Source: Chitinophaga pinensis
GTDB lineage: Bacteria > Bacteroidota > Bacteroidia > UBA4408
Length of the DNA: 64,000 bases
Direction of reading: 5' to 3'
Assembly (NCBI GenBank): GCA_945861665.1
Contig: CAMAVS010000005.1
Span: forward strand, 178,370 to 242,369
In this document: positions 1 through 9,309 of the stretch, piece after piece
Layout: each line of letters opens with the position of its first letter
How positions within the stretch are numbered: the stretch's first letter is position 1
Translations under genes and position numbers: made by a program
Notes under the pieces: model-generated
Database searches by the model: none
What the model saw: only the letters and a program-made list of their open reading frames with translations
Told to the model about the DNA's origin: nothing

Positions 1-528
1 ATTTTTTATTTCTGGTGAATAAAGTTTGTTCTCAATTACTTTAGAAACACCCGTACGCAGTTGATGAATTTTTCTCTCTCGTTCAATTTTATCCGATTTA
101 AAATGCCCGTTTACTACCCCTTCCTGTGGATGTTGCAAACCATATTTTTCAGTAATAGGAATCACTTCGTGAATTTCGTCTACATTTAAATCCCCACCTG
201 TACCATAATAATTTTTTAACAAGGGGACTACTGCCTTATACCACCTATCAAGCACTTCAACTTTTCGAGGATCGTTAGGGTCAAAATTAATTCCGGATTT
301 TGCACCGCCAATAGCAGGACCTGAAACCGTAAATTTCACTTCCATCGTTTTGGCAAGCGATTCGACTTCTCTTTTATCTAAACCCTTTCTCATTCGAGTT
401 CCACCTCCAGCTGCACCACCACGCAATGAATTAATAACTATCCATCCTTCTGCTTCTGTTTCAGAATCCTTCCACTCAAAAACTATTTCGGGCTGCTTTT
501 CTTCGTATTTTTTTAATAATTCCTTCAT
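1..528 (-). CDS. Glu/Leu/Phe/Val dehydrogenase, N-terminal part (cut by window edge)
   Basis: The minus-strand frame opens with ATG at 526-528 and stays open to base 1, giving the first 176 residues. It reads as the dimerisation/substrate-binding domain of the amino-acid dehydrogenase family, which catalyses reversible NAD(P)-dependent oxidative deamination. Visible family marks are GGAAGGGTRM near residue 40 and GPAIGGAKSGI near residue 75, the latter holding the lysine of the substrate pocket. The Rossmann domain lies outside the window, so glutamate versus leucine specificity cannot be decided. The gene runs away from its neighbours and is separated from anmK by about 100 nt. Confidence 0.9.
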   Translation of the reverse strand, partial: MKELLKKYEEKQPEIVFEWKDSETEAEGWIVINSLRGGAAGGGTRMRKGLDKREVESLAKTMEVKFTVSGPAIGGAKSGINFDPNDPRKVEVLDRWYKAVVPLLKNYYGTGGDLNVDEIHEVIPITEKYGLQHPQEGVVNGHFKSDKIERERKIHQLRTGVSKVIENKLYSPEIKN

Positions 529-630
529 CGTTATATCCTACTTATTTATTTCACAAACAAAGTAGTGAAAAAAAAATGAGCTAGCCAACAAAATAATCTC
601 CATTTGCTCTAAACATTTAAATGCCAATTT

Positions 631-1686
631 TTATAAATAGATTGCACCGCTAATACTGTCCCGTGTTGCTCCTGTAACGGATGAAAGACAATTTGTTTCT
701 TCCCTATACCTAAGAACCCCTAAAAAAGCAAAGACAAGAGCCTCTTTAAAATTTATAATTTTTTCAGCCGGTATAATTAATCGATGATTTGTCAGTTGCT
801 GAATTCGTTCTATCAAAAATGAATTATGGGCTCCGCCACCGGTAATAAAAATGTTTTTGTTTTGAACATGCTGTGTGCTTTTTCTTAGTTGGATAGCTAT
901 GTGCTCGTAAAATGTACGCAATCTATCTTGTAGGGATAAACCTGTATTATAAAACAATGGTCGGATATTCATTTCTATCCATTCTTTCCCTAAAGACTTT
1001 GGGAAAGGCATCGCATAGTAAGTCAAGGAATTCAATTTATTCAACAATTCTTGATGTATTTTACCTGTTTTGGCAATGTCGCCATTTAGGTCAAAGTCCT
1101 TGCCTATTTCTTTGCATAATTCATTCATTACTATGTTAACCGGACAAATATCAAAGGAAGCTCTGCTGTTTTTGTTTTCAAAAGAAATGTTCGCAAAACC
1201 TCCCAAATTGAGACAAAAATCATACTCTCCAAACAAGATTTGGTCCCCAATCGGGACCAATGGTGCACCTTGCCCACCCAATGCAACATCGCTGCTTCTA
1301 AAATCACATATAGTAGCTAAATTTGTTATTGCGGCTATTTCAGCACCGCTACCAATTTGAAGTGTTAATCCATTCTGCGGTTGATGAAAAACAGTATGCC
1401 CGTGTGAAGCAATAAAATCAGGCTTAATGGTGTTCTCCTCGCAAAATAATTTCACATGTTGACCCGAAAACTTACCGAACTCTTTACTCAATTTTGTTAA
1501 ATCAAGTCCATTAAGTACGGATGCATTTCCCAGATTTTTTTTCATCTCCACAGTATACTTAACAGTACGAGCATCCTTTATACTATATTTCCAAACTCCT
1601 TCCATTTCCGAAAACTCACAACAGGCAATATCTAATCCATCTAAGGAAGTCCCTGACATTAGTCCAATAACAGTATAGCTAGACAT
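631..1686 (-). CDS. anmK: anhydro-N-acetylmuramic acid kinase
   Basis: 351 residues, close to the usual 360-370. The enzyme opens and phosphorylates 1,6-anhydro-MurNAc released by peptidoglycan turnover, giving MurNAc-6-phosphate in the cytoplasm. The ASKHA-fold phosphate-binding signature SGTSLDG is at residues 11-17. A LGGQGAPLVP segment lies in the middle and a GGGAHN motif near residue 285, all as expected for AnmK. The start at 1686 leaves about 100 nt to the divergent acyl-CoA dehydrogenase gene. It appears monocistronic. Confident assignment. Confidence 0.95.
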   Translation of the reverse strand: MSSYTVIGLMSGTSLDGLDIACCEFSEMEGVWKYSIKDARTVKYTVEMKKNLGNASVLNGLDLTKLSKEFGKFSGQHVKLFCEENTIKPDFIASHGHTVFHQPQNGLTLQIGSGAEIAAITNLATICDFRSSDVALGGQGAPLVPIGDQILFGEYDFCLNLGGFANISFENKNSRASFDICPVNIVMNELCKEIGKDFDLNGDIAKTGKIHQELLNKLNSLTYYAMPFPKSLGKEWIEMNIRPLFYNTGLSLQDRLRTFYEHIAIQLRKSTQHVQNKNIFITGGGAHNSFLIERIQQLTNHRLIIPAEKIINFKEALVFAFLGVLRYREETNCLSSVTGATRDSISGAIYL

Positions 1687-1789
1687 AAACTTTTTTGCTT
1701 AAATTTTGTTTTATACAAGGATAGCAAATTCAATTTAAAAAATTAAATTTGCCATCCACTCATTAATAACAATTTAATAAACAGATACT

Positions 1790-2929
1790 ATGCAGTTTGA
1801 TTTAAGCGAAGAGCATTTGATGATACAAAAAGCAGCTAGGGATTTTGCGAAAGAGCATTTATTACCAGGTGTAATTGAACGCGATGAACATCAAAGATTT
1901 CCTGCTGAGCAAATAAAAATGATGGGGGAGTTAGGTTTCCTTGGAATGATGGTAGATCCTAAATACGGAGGTGGGGGAATGGATTCTGTTTCCTATGTAT
2001 TAGCAATGGAAGAGATTTCAAAAGTGGACTCATCTTGCTCTGTAATAATGTCTGTAAACAATTCGTTAGTTTGTTGGGGAATTGAACATTTTGGTTCGGA
2101 AGAACAAAAAGGAAAATACCTTAGGAGATTAGCAACAGGAGAAATAATTGGTGCATTTTGCCTTTCAGAACCCGAAGCCGGTTCCGATGCCACATCTCAA
2201 AAAACTACTGCGATAGACAAAGGGGACCATTATTTATTGAACGGAATAAAAAACTGGATAACCAATGGTAGTAGTGCTTCTGTTTATTTAGTGATCGCCC
2301 AAACAGACATTGAAAAAGGGCATAAGGGAATTAACTGCCTCATTGTGGAGAAAGGTATGGAAGGATTTGTTATAGGTGCTAAAGAAAATAAATTGGGCAT
2401 TAGAGGGTCGGACACACACTCATTACTATTCACCGATGTGAAAGTTCCCAAAGCTAACAGGATTGGAGAAGATGGTTTTGGGTTTAAATTCGCAATGAAA
2501 ACATTGTCGGGTGGACGTATCGGTATAGCATCACAAGCACTTGGAATTGCAAGCGGTGCATATGAGCTGGCACTTGCATACTCAAAAGAAAGAAAAGCTT
2601 TCGGAAAAACTATTTCTCAACACCAAGCTATTCAATTTAAGTTAGCCGATATGGCTACCGAAATTGAAGCTGCACGATTGCTTTGTTTAAGGGCTGCCTG
2701 GTTAAAAGATCGTCATTTGAATTATGATACAGAAGGGGCTATGGCAAAAATTTTTGCTTCTAAAGTTGCTATGTGGGTTACTATAGAAGCTGTACAAGTG
2801 CATGGAGGCTATGGTTTTGTGAAGGAGTATCACGTTGAACGTTTGATGCGTGATGCAAAAATCACACAAATTTATGAAGGAACAACTGAGGTACAAAAAA
2901 TAGTAATATCAAGAAGTTTGTTAGCATAA
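1790..2929 (+). CDS. acyl-CoA dehydrogenase (short/medium-chain type)
   Basis: 379 residues, full length for the family. The flavoenzyme introduces the alpha-beta double bond in acyl-CoA and passes electrons to ETF. Seen: the FCLSEPEAGSD FAD/substrate motif near residue 125, the ITNG segment, the C-terminal QVHGGYGF motif, and YEGTTE with Glu363 in the position of the catalytic base of butyryl/medium-chain enzymes. Placing the base in YEGT argues for a short- or medium-chain substrate; exact chain length is not deducible. No ETF genes are adjacent. A strong hairpin terminator follows directly. Confidence 0.95.
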   Translation: MQFDLSEEHLMIQKAARDFAKEHLLPGVIERDEHQRFPAEQIKMMGELGFLGMMVDPKYGGGGMDSVSYVLAMEEISKVDSSCSVIMSVNNSLVCWGIEHFGSEEQKGKYLRRLATGEIIGAFCLSEPEAGSDATSQKTTAIDKGDHYLLNGIKNWITNGSSASVYLVIAQTDIEKGHKGINCLIVEKGMEGFVIGAKENKLGIRGSDTHSLLFTDVKVPKANRIGEDGFGFKFAMKTLSGGRIGIASQALGIASGAYELALAYSKERKAFGKTISQHQAIQFKLADMATEIEAARLLCLRAAWLKDRHLNYDTEGAMAKIFASKVAMWVTIEAVQVHGGYGFVKEYHVERLMRDAKITQIYEGTTEVQKIVISRSLLA

Positions 2930-2954
2930 CAAGTATGCAACTTTAACAAATAGA

Positions 2955-2986
2955 AAGCCATTCTTAAACAAGAATGGCTTTTTTAT
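2955..2986 (+). terminator. intrinsic terminator after acyl-CoA dehydrogenase
   Basis: Perfect 11-bp inverted repeat, AAGCCATTCTT at 2955-2965 and AAGAATGGCTT at 2970-2980, with a 4-nt loop, followed by a run of T. It sits 25 nt after the stop of the upstream gene. The in-frame ATG at 2974 lies inside it, which argues against that start for the next gene. Confidence 0.9.
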
Positions 2987-3012
2987 GTTTTTTAAAAACC
3001 TATCTTTATTGT

Positions 3013-4881
3013 ATGAAAAAAACAAATATCCTTCTTCAAACAATAATTAGCCTTACGCTAATAACTTCAACAATTGCACAAACTACTTTTAGTAAACACT
3101 CCATTAGCATTGTAAAATCAGCTACCATAAATCTGAGTGATATAAAAGAAGAATGGAACCCTGTGTTGCAAAACATTGAAATGCCACACCCCGGAATAAA
3201 TGATACATACTACAAAATACAACGCATAAAAGACAGCTTACAGAATTTTTATTCGCAAAAACAAAATCAAACCCAAGCCAATAATAATAAGGTCCAAGCC
3301 ATCACTGCCCCTTATGTTGGTTTAAATTTTCTTGGCAACCCATACAATAATTCAACTCCCTGCGATAATGATGTAGCAATCTCTAATGGGGGTAAATTAA
3401 TATCGGTAATAAATTCATCGGTTTGGATGAAAGATGTTGTTGCCGATACACTGATAAACTATATGTCCCTGAATTCGTTTTTCCTTCCTTTAGGAAACCT
3501 ACAAGGAAAGTTCGACCCAAAAGTACTCTATGACCCAAACAGTGATAAATTTATATTGATATGTTTAGCAGGCTTTACGGATAGCACCTCCAGTATTCTG
3601 GTTGGCTTTTCGCAAACAAATAATCCCGGAGGCATTTGGAATGTATATGAATTACCAGGTAACCCATTAAACAATACACTTTGGACCGACTACCCAATGA
3701 TTTCAGTTTCCAACAACGAACTTTTTATCACTGTAAATTTATTGTATAACAATATGCCTTGGCAAACAGGATTCAATGAAACTGTTATTTGGCAAGTGAA
3801 TAAAAACAGTGGCTACAATGGCTACCAAACGCTTGTTGGAGGATTCTACAACAACATTAAATTTGCCGGAAGAAACATACGAAACTTATGCCCGGTAAAA
3901 GGTGGAAGTGTACCTTATGGTCCGAACCAGTATTTTGTATCGAACCGAAATTTAGATCCTCAAAACGATTCCATTTTTTTGGTGAACCTTACCGATACTT
4001 TTAACTCGCCCAATGCAATGATTGTTGCCAATGCCTATAAATCAAGCTTAACGTATACGCTGCCACCTACAGCAAGACAATCGAATAATTATAAATTTGA
4101 GACCAACGACCAACGAATATTGGGAGCATTTTTCGAAAATAACAAAATACAGTTTGTACAAAATTCTTTGAATACAGGTAACGGTTTTGCCGCTATCTAC
4201 CACGGTATTATAAGCAACGTTACAGGTGCGCCAACTGTTAGTGCTTCCGTACTTTCCGACCCTTTGCTCGATTTAGGATACGCCAACATTTCATACGCTG
4301 GAAATGCTGCAAACGATAACACATCTATTATTACTTTCGACCATTCTTCACCGACTGTTTTTGCAGGCACATCAGCAGCCATATCAGATGGTGCCGGGAT
4401 GTTCTCACCGATATCAACCATAGCAAACGGACTCAATTATGTAATTGTAATCAATGGATTAAATCAACGTTGGGGCGATTATTCTGGCTCGCAGCGTAAA
4501 TACGACCAACCGGGTGTTGTTTGGATGAGTGGTGAATATGGAACCAATATAAAAAAAAATGCGGCTTGGGTTGCACAGGTTTCGGTACAAGAACTTGTGT
4601 CAAACAAAATTGATACCCGCAAAGAAGCAGAGGTAAACTTTTACCCCAACCCAACAACTGATATTATAAACGTAAATTTTACCCTAAACGAACAAGATGC
4701 TCTTAAATTTGAAGTGTATGATATGCAAGGAAAATTAATCTCTATTTTACTGTATACTCACGTAAAAAAAGGAGAGAATATGTTCAGCTTTTCTACTCAA
4801 CCTCTTAGCAGTGGAAGCTATTTCCTGAAAATTTCATCTTCAAATTCTGTTGTAGTGAGCAAGAAATTTATAAAGGAATAA
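3013..4881 (+). CDS. secreted protein with T9SS type A sorting domain
   Basis: 622 residues from the ATG at 3013; an upstream in-frame ATG at 2974 lies in the preceding terminator, and only the 3013 start gives a proper Sec signal peptide (MKKTNIL... ending ...STIAQ). No enzyme motif was recognised in the central region, which is rich in Asn, Ser and aromatic residues like Bacteroidota surface proteins. The last about 80 residues, starting at the FYPNPTTD motif, form a T9SS type A C-terminal domain ending in KKFIKE. Such domains direct export through the T9SS and often anchoring to lipopolysaccharide. The T9SS core genes lie about 22 kb downstream. Function unknown beyond secretion. Confidence 0.85.
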   Translation: MKKTNILLQTIISLTLITSTIAQTTFSKHSISIVKSATINLSDIKEEWNPVLQNIEMPHPGINDTYYKIQRIKDSLQNFYSQKQNQTQANNNKVQAITAPYVGLNFLGNPYNNSTPCDNDVAISNGGKLISVINSSVWMKDVVADTLINYMSLNSFFLPLGNLQGKFDPKVLYDPNSDKFILICLAGFTDSTSSILVGFSQTNNPGGIWNVYELPGNPLNNTLWTDYPMISVSNNELFITVNLLYNNMPWQTGFNETVIWQVNKNSGYNGYQTLVGGFYNNIKFAGRNIRNLCPVKGGSVPYGPNQYFVSNRNLDPQNDSIFLVNLTDTFNSPNAMIVANAYKSSLTYTLPPTARQSNNYKFETNDQRILGAFFENNKIQFVQNSLNTGNGFAAIYHGIISNVTGAPTVSASVLSDPLLDLGYANISYAGNAANDNTSIITFDHSSPTVFAGTSAAISDGAGMFSPISTIANGLNYVIVINGLNQRWGDYSGSQRKYDQPGVVWMSGEYGTNIKKNAAWVAQVSVQELVSNKIDTRKEAEVNFYPNPTTDIINVNFTLNEQDALKFEVYDMQGKLISILLYTHVKKGENMFSFSTQPLSSGSYFLKISSSNSVVVSKKFIKE

Positions 4882-5038
4882 TCTTTTCTAAAAATTGAAA
4901 ATAAAAATCCATTTTTAGAATTAAACTGCAAAAGAACACACGCGGGACGCTTGCGGCAGCAGATGATTATCTTATAAATGGATTTATTATCTTTGATAGC
5001 GAGTATAAACTATTATATAAACTCATAAATTTCAACAA

Positions 5039-6268
5039 ATGAAAAAAAAATTGTCTTACTTCTCAACCATACTTTTCTTCTTTTCTTCAATGGCCAATGG
5101 ACAAAATATTTGGACTCAAAAAGCCAATTTTGGAGGGGCAGCTAGAGAAGGGGCAACCAGCTTTTCAATTGGCACAAAAGGTTATATTACAACAGGAAAT
5201 AATGTTGGAGGAGTTGGTTTAACAAATGATCTTTGGGAATGGGATGGAAACAATAATACATGGTCACAAAAAGCCAATTTCGGGGGAACACCAAGACAAT
5301 TTTCTGCAGCTTTTTCAATTGGGCTTAAGGGGTATGTTGGATGTGGAAAAGATGCCTCTTCCGACCAAAATGACTTTTGGGAATACAGTCAATTAACCAA
5401 CATTTGGACGCAAAAGGCAAATTTTGGAGGAACAGTTAGAAATCAAGCTGTAGCCTTTTCAATTGGAGGGAAAGGTTATATTGGCACAGGATACGATGCT
5501 AATGCCGGTGTTTATAAAAATGATTTTTGGGAATATGATACTTTAACAGATGTTTGGACTCAAAAAGCGCCCATGCCAGTTGCAGGAGGCAGAGCTGTTG
5601 CAATAGGATTCTCCATTGGAAATTCAGGATATATTGGAATGGGGGATGATAATAATACTTTATACTATAAAGATTTTTGGAAATGGAATCAAGGAACAAA
5701 TACGTGGACTCAAAAAGGTGATTTCGGTGGAACTGGGAGAGAGTACTCTACAGGGTTTTCCATTGGAGCAAAAGGCTATGTTGGTTGTGGGAATGATATC
5801 AATCCCGGCTTCTTAAGTGATTTCTGGGAGTATGATACCATTTCAGACCTTTGGACACAAAAAACAAATTTCGGAGGCACAACAAGGTATGTTTGTACTA
5901 GTTTTCCAATTGGATCTAAAGGGTACATTGGTACTGGGTATGATGGAGTGGACAGAAACGATTTCTGGGAGTATTCAACTACTTCTGACAGTACGAATTC
6001 GATTAATTCTTCAAACATAGTAAATACTTTCTTCATTTATCCTAATCCATTTACACTTCAGACAAAAATAAAATTTGGTTACAATGTTAAAAATACAACT
6101 TTAATAATTTACAATTCATCTGGTCAAATAGTAAGGCAGTTAAAAAACATTTCAGAACAGGAAGTTATATTGCAAAAAGGCAATCTTCAAAATGGAGTTT
6201 ATTTCATTCAAATAAATGAAGATGGCAATATAAAATCTAACTTAACTAAATTAATAATTTTGGATTGA
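5039..6268 (+). CDS. secreted kelch-like repeat protein with T9SS type A sorting domain
   Basis: 409 residues with an N-terminal signal peptide ending near ANGQN. Residues about 25-325 hold six tandem repeats of roughly 50 residues, each with a WTQKANFGG-like opening, a FSIG.KGY(I/V)G.G core and a (D/N)FWEY close; this is the kelch/galactose-oxidase beta-propeller pattern, and six blades would close a propeller. The final about 75 residues, from FFIYPNPF onward, are a T9SS type A sorting domain. Probably a surface or secreted binding protein; no catalytic residues were recognised. A Bacteroidota-like -7 element TATCTTTG lies at 4988-4995, without a convincing -33 partner. The next ORF overlaps its stop. 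Confidence 0.88.
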   Translation: MKKKLSYFSTILFFFSSMANGQNIWTQKANFGGAAREGATSFSIGTKGYITTGNNVGGVGLTNDLWEWDGNNNTWSQKANFGGTPRQFSAAFSIGLKGYVGCGKDASSDQNDFWEYSQLTNIWTQKANFGGTVRNQAVAFSIGGKGYIGTGYDANAGVYKNDFWEYDTLTDVWTQKAPMPVAGGRAVAIGFSIGNSGYIGMGDDNNTLYYKDFWKWNQGTNTWTQKGDFGGTGREYSTGFSIGAKGYVGCGNDINPGFLSDFWEYDTISDLWTQKTNFGGTTRYVCTSFPIGSKGYIGTGYDGVDRNDFWEYSTTSDSTNSINSSNIVNTFFIYPNPFTLQTKIKFGYNVKNTTLIIYNSSGQIVRQLKNISEQEVILQKGNLQNGVYFIQINEDGNIKSNLTKLIILD

Positions 6269-6687
6269 TTGCAAAAACAAATAACTTGATAACATTAGAG
6301 AAATATACAACAGAATTGAACAATCTATCCGAAAAATATTTCGAATTTGAAGATAAAATAATTGAACTTGTTAATACTTTAAATGAATTGAAAGAAAAAG
6401 AAAAGCAATTCTATATTGAAAATAAGGAACCTATTACTATTGAAAAATCATTTGAATTTAAATCAATACAAATAGCAAAATTTGAAATTAGCGGAAAAAA
6501 AGATGATTTATATTTACAGAAAACGGTTTTTGAACAAGCAATTTCAGAAGCCTTACCTGAGAATATAGCAGTACAATTTAAATTAATTTCTGGAGAAGAA
6601 TATTCTATTAAAAAGATTTTAAGTAATTCAAATAATGGTTGGGAATTAAAAATTGAAAATTTAAATAGAATGGGTCTTAATGCTTAA
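6265..6687 (+). CDS. hypothetical protein, TTG start, overlapping upstream stop
   Basis: 140-residue open frame whose only early start is TTG at 6265, sharing four bases with the stop of the kelch-like gene. There is no early ATG. Residues about 8-55 are rich in Glu, Lys and Leu with heptad-like spacing and could form a coiled coil; the rest looks like an alpha/beta domain. No signal peptide, so it would be cytoplasmic, unlike its secreted upstream neighbour. I do not recognise a family. It may be a real translationally coupled gene or the 3' remnant of a longer gene. It is very AT-rich with strongly biased AAA/GAA codons. Confidence 0.45.
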   Translation: MIAKTNNLITLEKYTTELNNLSEKYFEFEDKIIELVNTLNELKEKEKQFYIENKEPITIEKSFEFKSIQIAKFEISGKKDDLYLQKTVFEQAISEALPENIAVQFKLISGEEYSIKKILSNSNNGWELKIENLNRMGLNA

Positions 6688-6849
6688 TTCCTCACACTTG
6701 CGCACACTTGTAGTGCTTGCAACAATACCACCCTACACCAATTGACAAAAGAATCCTGCAATCAAAAAAAACTTTACTTAAACCTAAGTGACTATCGGAG
6801 ACTTTGCACCAAGATACAAAAAAGGGGGCATTTCAGCCCCTTTTCACTT
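6688..6849. other. intergenic stretch with bidirectional terminator
   Basis: Apart from the hairpin annotated at 6818-6844 I see nothing coding here. Bases about 6690-6720 hold a short GC-richer, repeat-like CACACTTG/GTGCTTGC stretch that contrasts with the AT-rich surroundings. Confidence 0.5.
6818..6844 (-). terminator. intrinsic terminator for the small minus-strand ORF
   Basis: AAAAGGGGGC, a 6-nt loop, then GCCCCTTTT. Read on the minus strand the GC-rich stem is followed by a run of six or more T, the classical intrinsic form. It begins 6 nt after the stop of the 48-residue ORF at 6850-6996. The sequence is near symmetric and may work in both directions. Confidence 0.8.
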
Positions 6850-6996
6850 TTAGGCGACTACTTTAGGATAAATAGAGACAGAGGCCAATGGTGTTTTTAA
6901 TACCACTAAGTGACCTTGCTTTACTTGGTAGGCACCAACAGCAACAATTACCAAAGTAATGGCAACAGTTGCTAATAATAGATGTTGTGGTTTCAT
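6850..6996 (-). CDS. small single-pass membrane protein, 48 residues
   Basis: Minus-strand ATG at 6994-6996, stop at 6850-6852. The protein begins MKPQHLLLATVAITLVIVAV, one hydrophobic helix of about 18 residues, followed by a 27-residue polar tail ending YPKVVA. No family recognised. Support for a real gene: a perfect TAnnTTTG-type -7 element (TACCTTTG on the minus strand, 7024-7031) about 28 nt upstream, and a strong intrinsic terminator just after the stop. No lipobox and no signal-peptidase site are evident, so it is probably an inner-membrane anchor protein. It lies between the kelch/hypothetical pair and the CotH-type gene. Confidence 0.6.
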   Translation of the reverse strand: MKPQHLLLATVAITLVIVAVGAYQVKQGHLVVLKTPLASVSIYPKVVA

Positions 6997-7023
6997 TTTA
7001 TTAATTGTTTTAAGTTATAAGAA

Positions 7024-7031
7024 CAAAGGTA
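7024..7031 (-). promoter_or_regulatory. -7 promoter element of the small ORF
   Basis: Minus-strand TACCTTTG fits the Bacteroidota TAnnTTTG consensus exactly. A weak GTTG lies 23 nt further upstream as a possible -33 element. Expected transcription start is near 7017, giving a leader of about 20 nt. Confidence 0.5.
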
Positions 7032-7252
7032 AAGTCGAAAGAGCTACTGACCTACAACTTTAAGTTAAACAAAATTACCTACTTAATAGTTATCTTTATT
7101 TTTCTCCAAAGGCTTATTAATATTGGATACTTTAGATTTTGAGAGTCCGAAACTTAAATAAAGTTACCTATTAATTGTTTGACTTATTACGATTTGTTAG
7201 TAATTATTTACTCATACTTGAGCGTAATCTAGTGCGTGACAAATCAACAACC

Positions 7253-9292
7253 CTACTCCTTCACCACCTTATTCGTATACACCTTTTTATCGGTCTTCAC
7301 AACAATGGAATAAATACCTGAGCTTAGTTGTTGAAAATCGGAAATACGCTCGTTATAATCGCCACCAATTTTATTTCCGCAATCAATGCTTTTTATTACT
7401 CTGCCTAAAACATCTACCAATTGTATTTGAACAGTAGTTTCTTCGTTGAGAAAATAATTTACATCCAGGTAGTTGTTAAACGGATTTGGAAATACTTGTA
7501 CCAAAGCACCTAAAGCTGCTTCATCTTCAACACTTAGGTTGTAGCATTTGCCTGGCATATTTGCATCCAACCAACCTATGCGGTCAACCAACCATTTTTG
7601 CAAATCATTCATCGCTCCTTTAAAAGTGGCATCGTATATTCTTGGACTACCTACCACACCTAATCCCAATAAATTCCATCGTTGAAAATGCCTTGCCTGT
7701 GCCTCACTTAAATAACCTTCCATTGAATCGAGGTAGTTCTGCAAATAAGTCATTTCAAGTGTTTTGGTACGCAACCAAGTCCATCTGCATTTTACATTGT
7801 TATGAAAAACAGTATCGGTCATTAGTCTGTTAAACCAACGTACTTTTTGATCGCAGGAGTATGTTTCAAATTCCCACTTGGAAATAGTTTGCGATTCGCA
7901 ACCTGTGTAATTACCGTAACCGTAATTTATATCCCAATGAGGACCTGCTTTAATTTTACCTCCATCGGTAATTTTTTCTTTGTTGAAATAAGTACTTGCT
8001 CGGTAGCCATCGGGGTTTTTACTCACCTCTTGCAAAAACATGTAATCAATAAAAGAAGTAACGTTGATGTATTTTTTATATCCTACAATAGGGTCGGTAT
8101 AATTAACTCCAAACAGTGCAGTCTCAAAACTATCTACGAAGGATTTCAAATATGCCCCTTGCTGCAAAGTCGGATATTTAGGATAATGGTATTGAATAAA
8201 AATATTATTATAAGCCGACCACCAACCGTTGTTTCCATTACCTGCCCACCAGTCTACTTTAAAAATATAACCACCTGTTAAACTATCACCGGCATTGTCA
8301 TCGCTATCCATTTTTTTTACACTAACCCGATTATCATCACGCTTAATTTTTTCCATCAAAGCATACACACCTCGGTACTCGCCATTTATTACCAATTCAC
8401 AAAATTGCGAACGCGAGGAAAAATTTCCCATTTCTCTGCTTAGCTTATAAGTAAGCACATTGCGCATCATACTCATATCGTTATAAGGTGCGTATAAAAT
8501 CCACTCGTGCTCTTTGGGCATTCCCAACAAAGAAGCATCCCAAACAGAATCTTGCGCATCAAGGGTTTCAAAACCATAGGATTGTTGAGGGTAGGTTTGC
8601 GAATAATTTCCGTGTAACTCAATCGCAATTTTATTGTTATAGCCCTCAAAAGTGTCTTTTAGGAAATTTCGTTGCCCTGCACCTTTATTAATAATACCCA
8701 TCTGCGCTATTATTTTTGGCTCATCTACAATGTTTTGTAAATTGGTATTGATGGATATGATTGGCAAATTAGACGATTTAAAATTAACCCATTTTGCTGG
8801 CTGATTACTAAAAGTGATGCTAAAATCAATTACATTTCCAACATCATTGAGGTTATTGTCCATCACGTATAAAATCCAGTTTCCATTAGGATTTTGCAAG
8901 TTATTCAACAAACTTAAATAGCTCGTTGGCGCAAATGTTCCTGTAAATGGAGCAGATGCAGCATTGATTGAATTTACAACATTGTTACTAAAGGTAGTAT
9001 TGGTATAATTATCATTGGCGCCTCCTAAATAATTAGCCAAGGGTATGTAATTTCCATCGGGAGCCCCTAAGTAAATACTTAAATCGCCATCGTAGGTATG
9101 AGCAATATTTATGGTAACTTTTTCAATACCAAAATTGGTATCAATTACAGCAGGTAAGCCACTCACATTACAATTGAACGCATCGTGGGACCAATTCCCA
9201 TCTGTTATGGGTCCACCAACACCGTTAAATGTTTGTGCCGAAACGGAAAAGAAAGTAGCTAATGTGATGAATGCGCTGTATAGGTATTTCAT
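7253..9292 (-). CDS. secreted P-domain/CotH-kinase-like protein with T9SS type A sorting domain
   Basis: 679 residues. A signal peptide (ending VSAQ) is followed by a proprotein-convertase P-like domain at about 20-165 (TYDGDLSIYL and NPNGNWILYV motifs), then a CotH-family kinase-like domain at about 175-560. CotH marks seen: EWILYAPYNDMSMMRNVL, CELVINGEYRGVYALMEKI and the metal-binding segment GPHWDINYGYGN, in place of the common GPxWDFD. CotH in Bacillus phosphorylates spore-coat protein; Bacteroidota homologues are secreted and mostly uncharacterised. The last about 80 residues, from VFPNPFNNYLDV, are a T9SS type A sorting domain. Start at 9292 is supported by the signal peptide and an upstream promoter-like pair. 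Confidence 0.9.
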   Translation of the reverse strand: MKYLYSAFITLATFFSVSAQTFNGVGGPITDGNWSHDAFNCNVSGLPAVIDTNFGIEKVTINIAHTYDGDLSIYLGAPDGNYIPLANYLGGANDNYTNTTFSNNVVNSINAASAPFTGTFAPTSYLSLLNNLQNPNGNWILYVMDNNLNDVGNVIDFSITFSNQPAKWVNFKSSNLPIISINTNLQNIVDEPKIIAQMGIINKGAGQRNFLKDTFEGYNNKIAIELHGNYSQTYPQQSYGFETLDAQDSVWDASLLGMPKEHEWILYAPYNDMSMMRNVLTYKLSREMGNFSSRSQFCELVINGEYRGVYALMEKIKRDDNRVSVKKMDSDDNAGDSLTGGYIFKVDWWAGNGNNGWWSAYNNIFIQYHYPKYPTLQQGAYLKSFVDSFETALFGVNYTDPIVGYKKYINVTSFIDYMFLQEVSKNPDGYRASTYFNKEKITDGGKIKAGPHWDINYGYGNYTGCESQTISKWEFETYSCDQKVRWFNRLMTDTVFHNNVKCRWTWLRTKTLEMTYLQNYLDSMEGYLSEAQARHFQRWNLLGLGVVGSPRIYDATFKGAMNDLQKWLVDRIGWLDANMPGKCYNLSVEDEAALGALVQVFPNPFNNYLDVNYFLNEETTVQIQLVDVLGRVIKSIDCGNKIGGDYNERISDFQQLSSGIYSIVVKTDKKVYTNKVVKE

Positions 9293-9309
9293 ATAAATAG
9301 TATTTATTA

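Noticed and set aside
3001..3008. TATCTTTA as a promoter -7 box for the secreted protein
   Set aside because: Only 4 nt before the start codon and no -33 TTTG at the right distance; likely chance in AT-rich DNA.
2974..3012. Earlier ATG start for the secreted protein at 3013
   Set aside because: The codon lies in the hairpin of an intrinsic terminator and the extension would spoil the signal peptide.
4935..4962. GC-rich patch before the kelch-like gene as a mobile-element scar
   Set aside because: Too short, with no matching copy, target duplication or gene fragment visible in the window.
7847..8281. 144-residue plus-strand frame inside the CotH-like gene
   Set aside because: Antisense to a strongly supported gene, with Cys/Phe-rich composition typical of reverse-strand translation.
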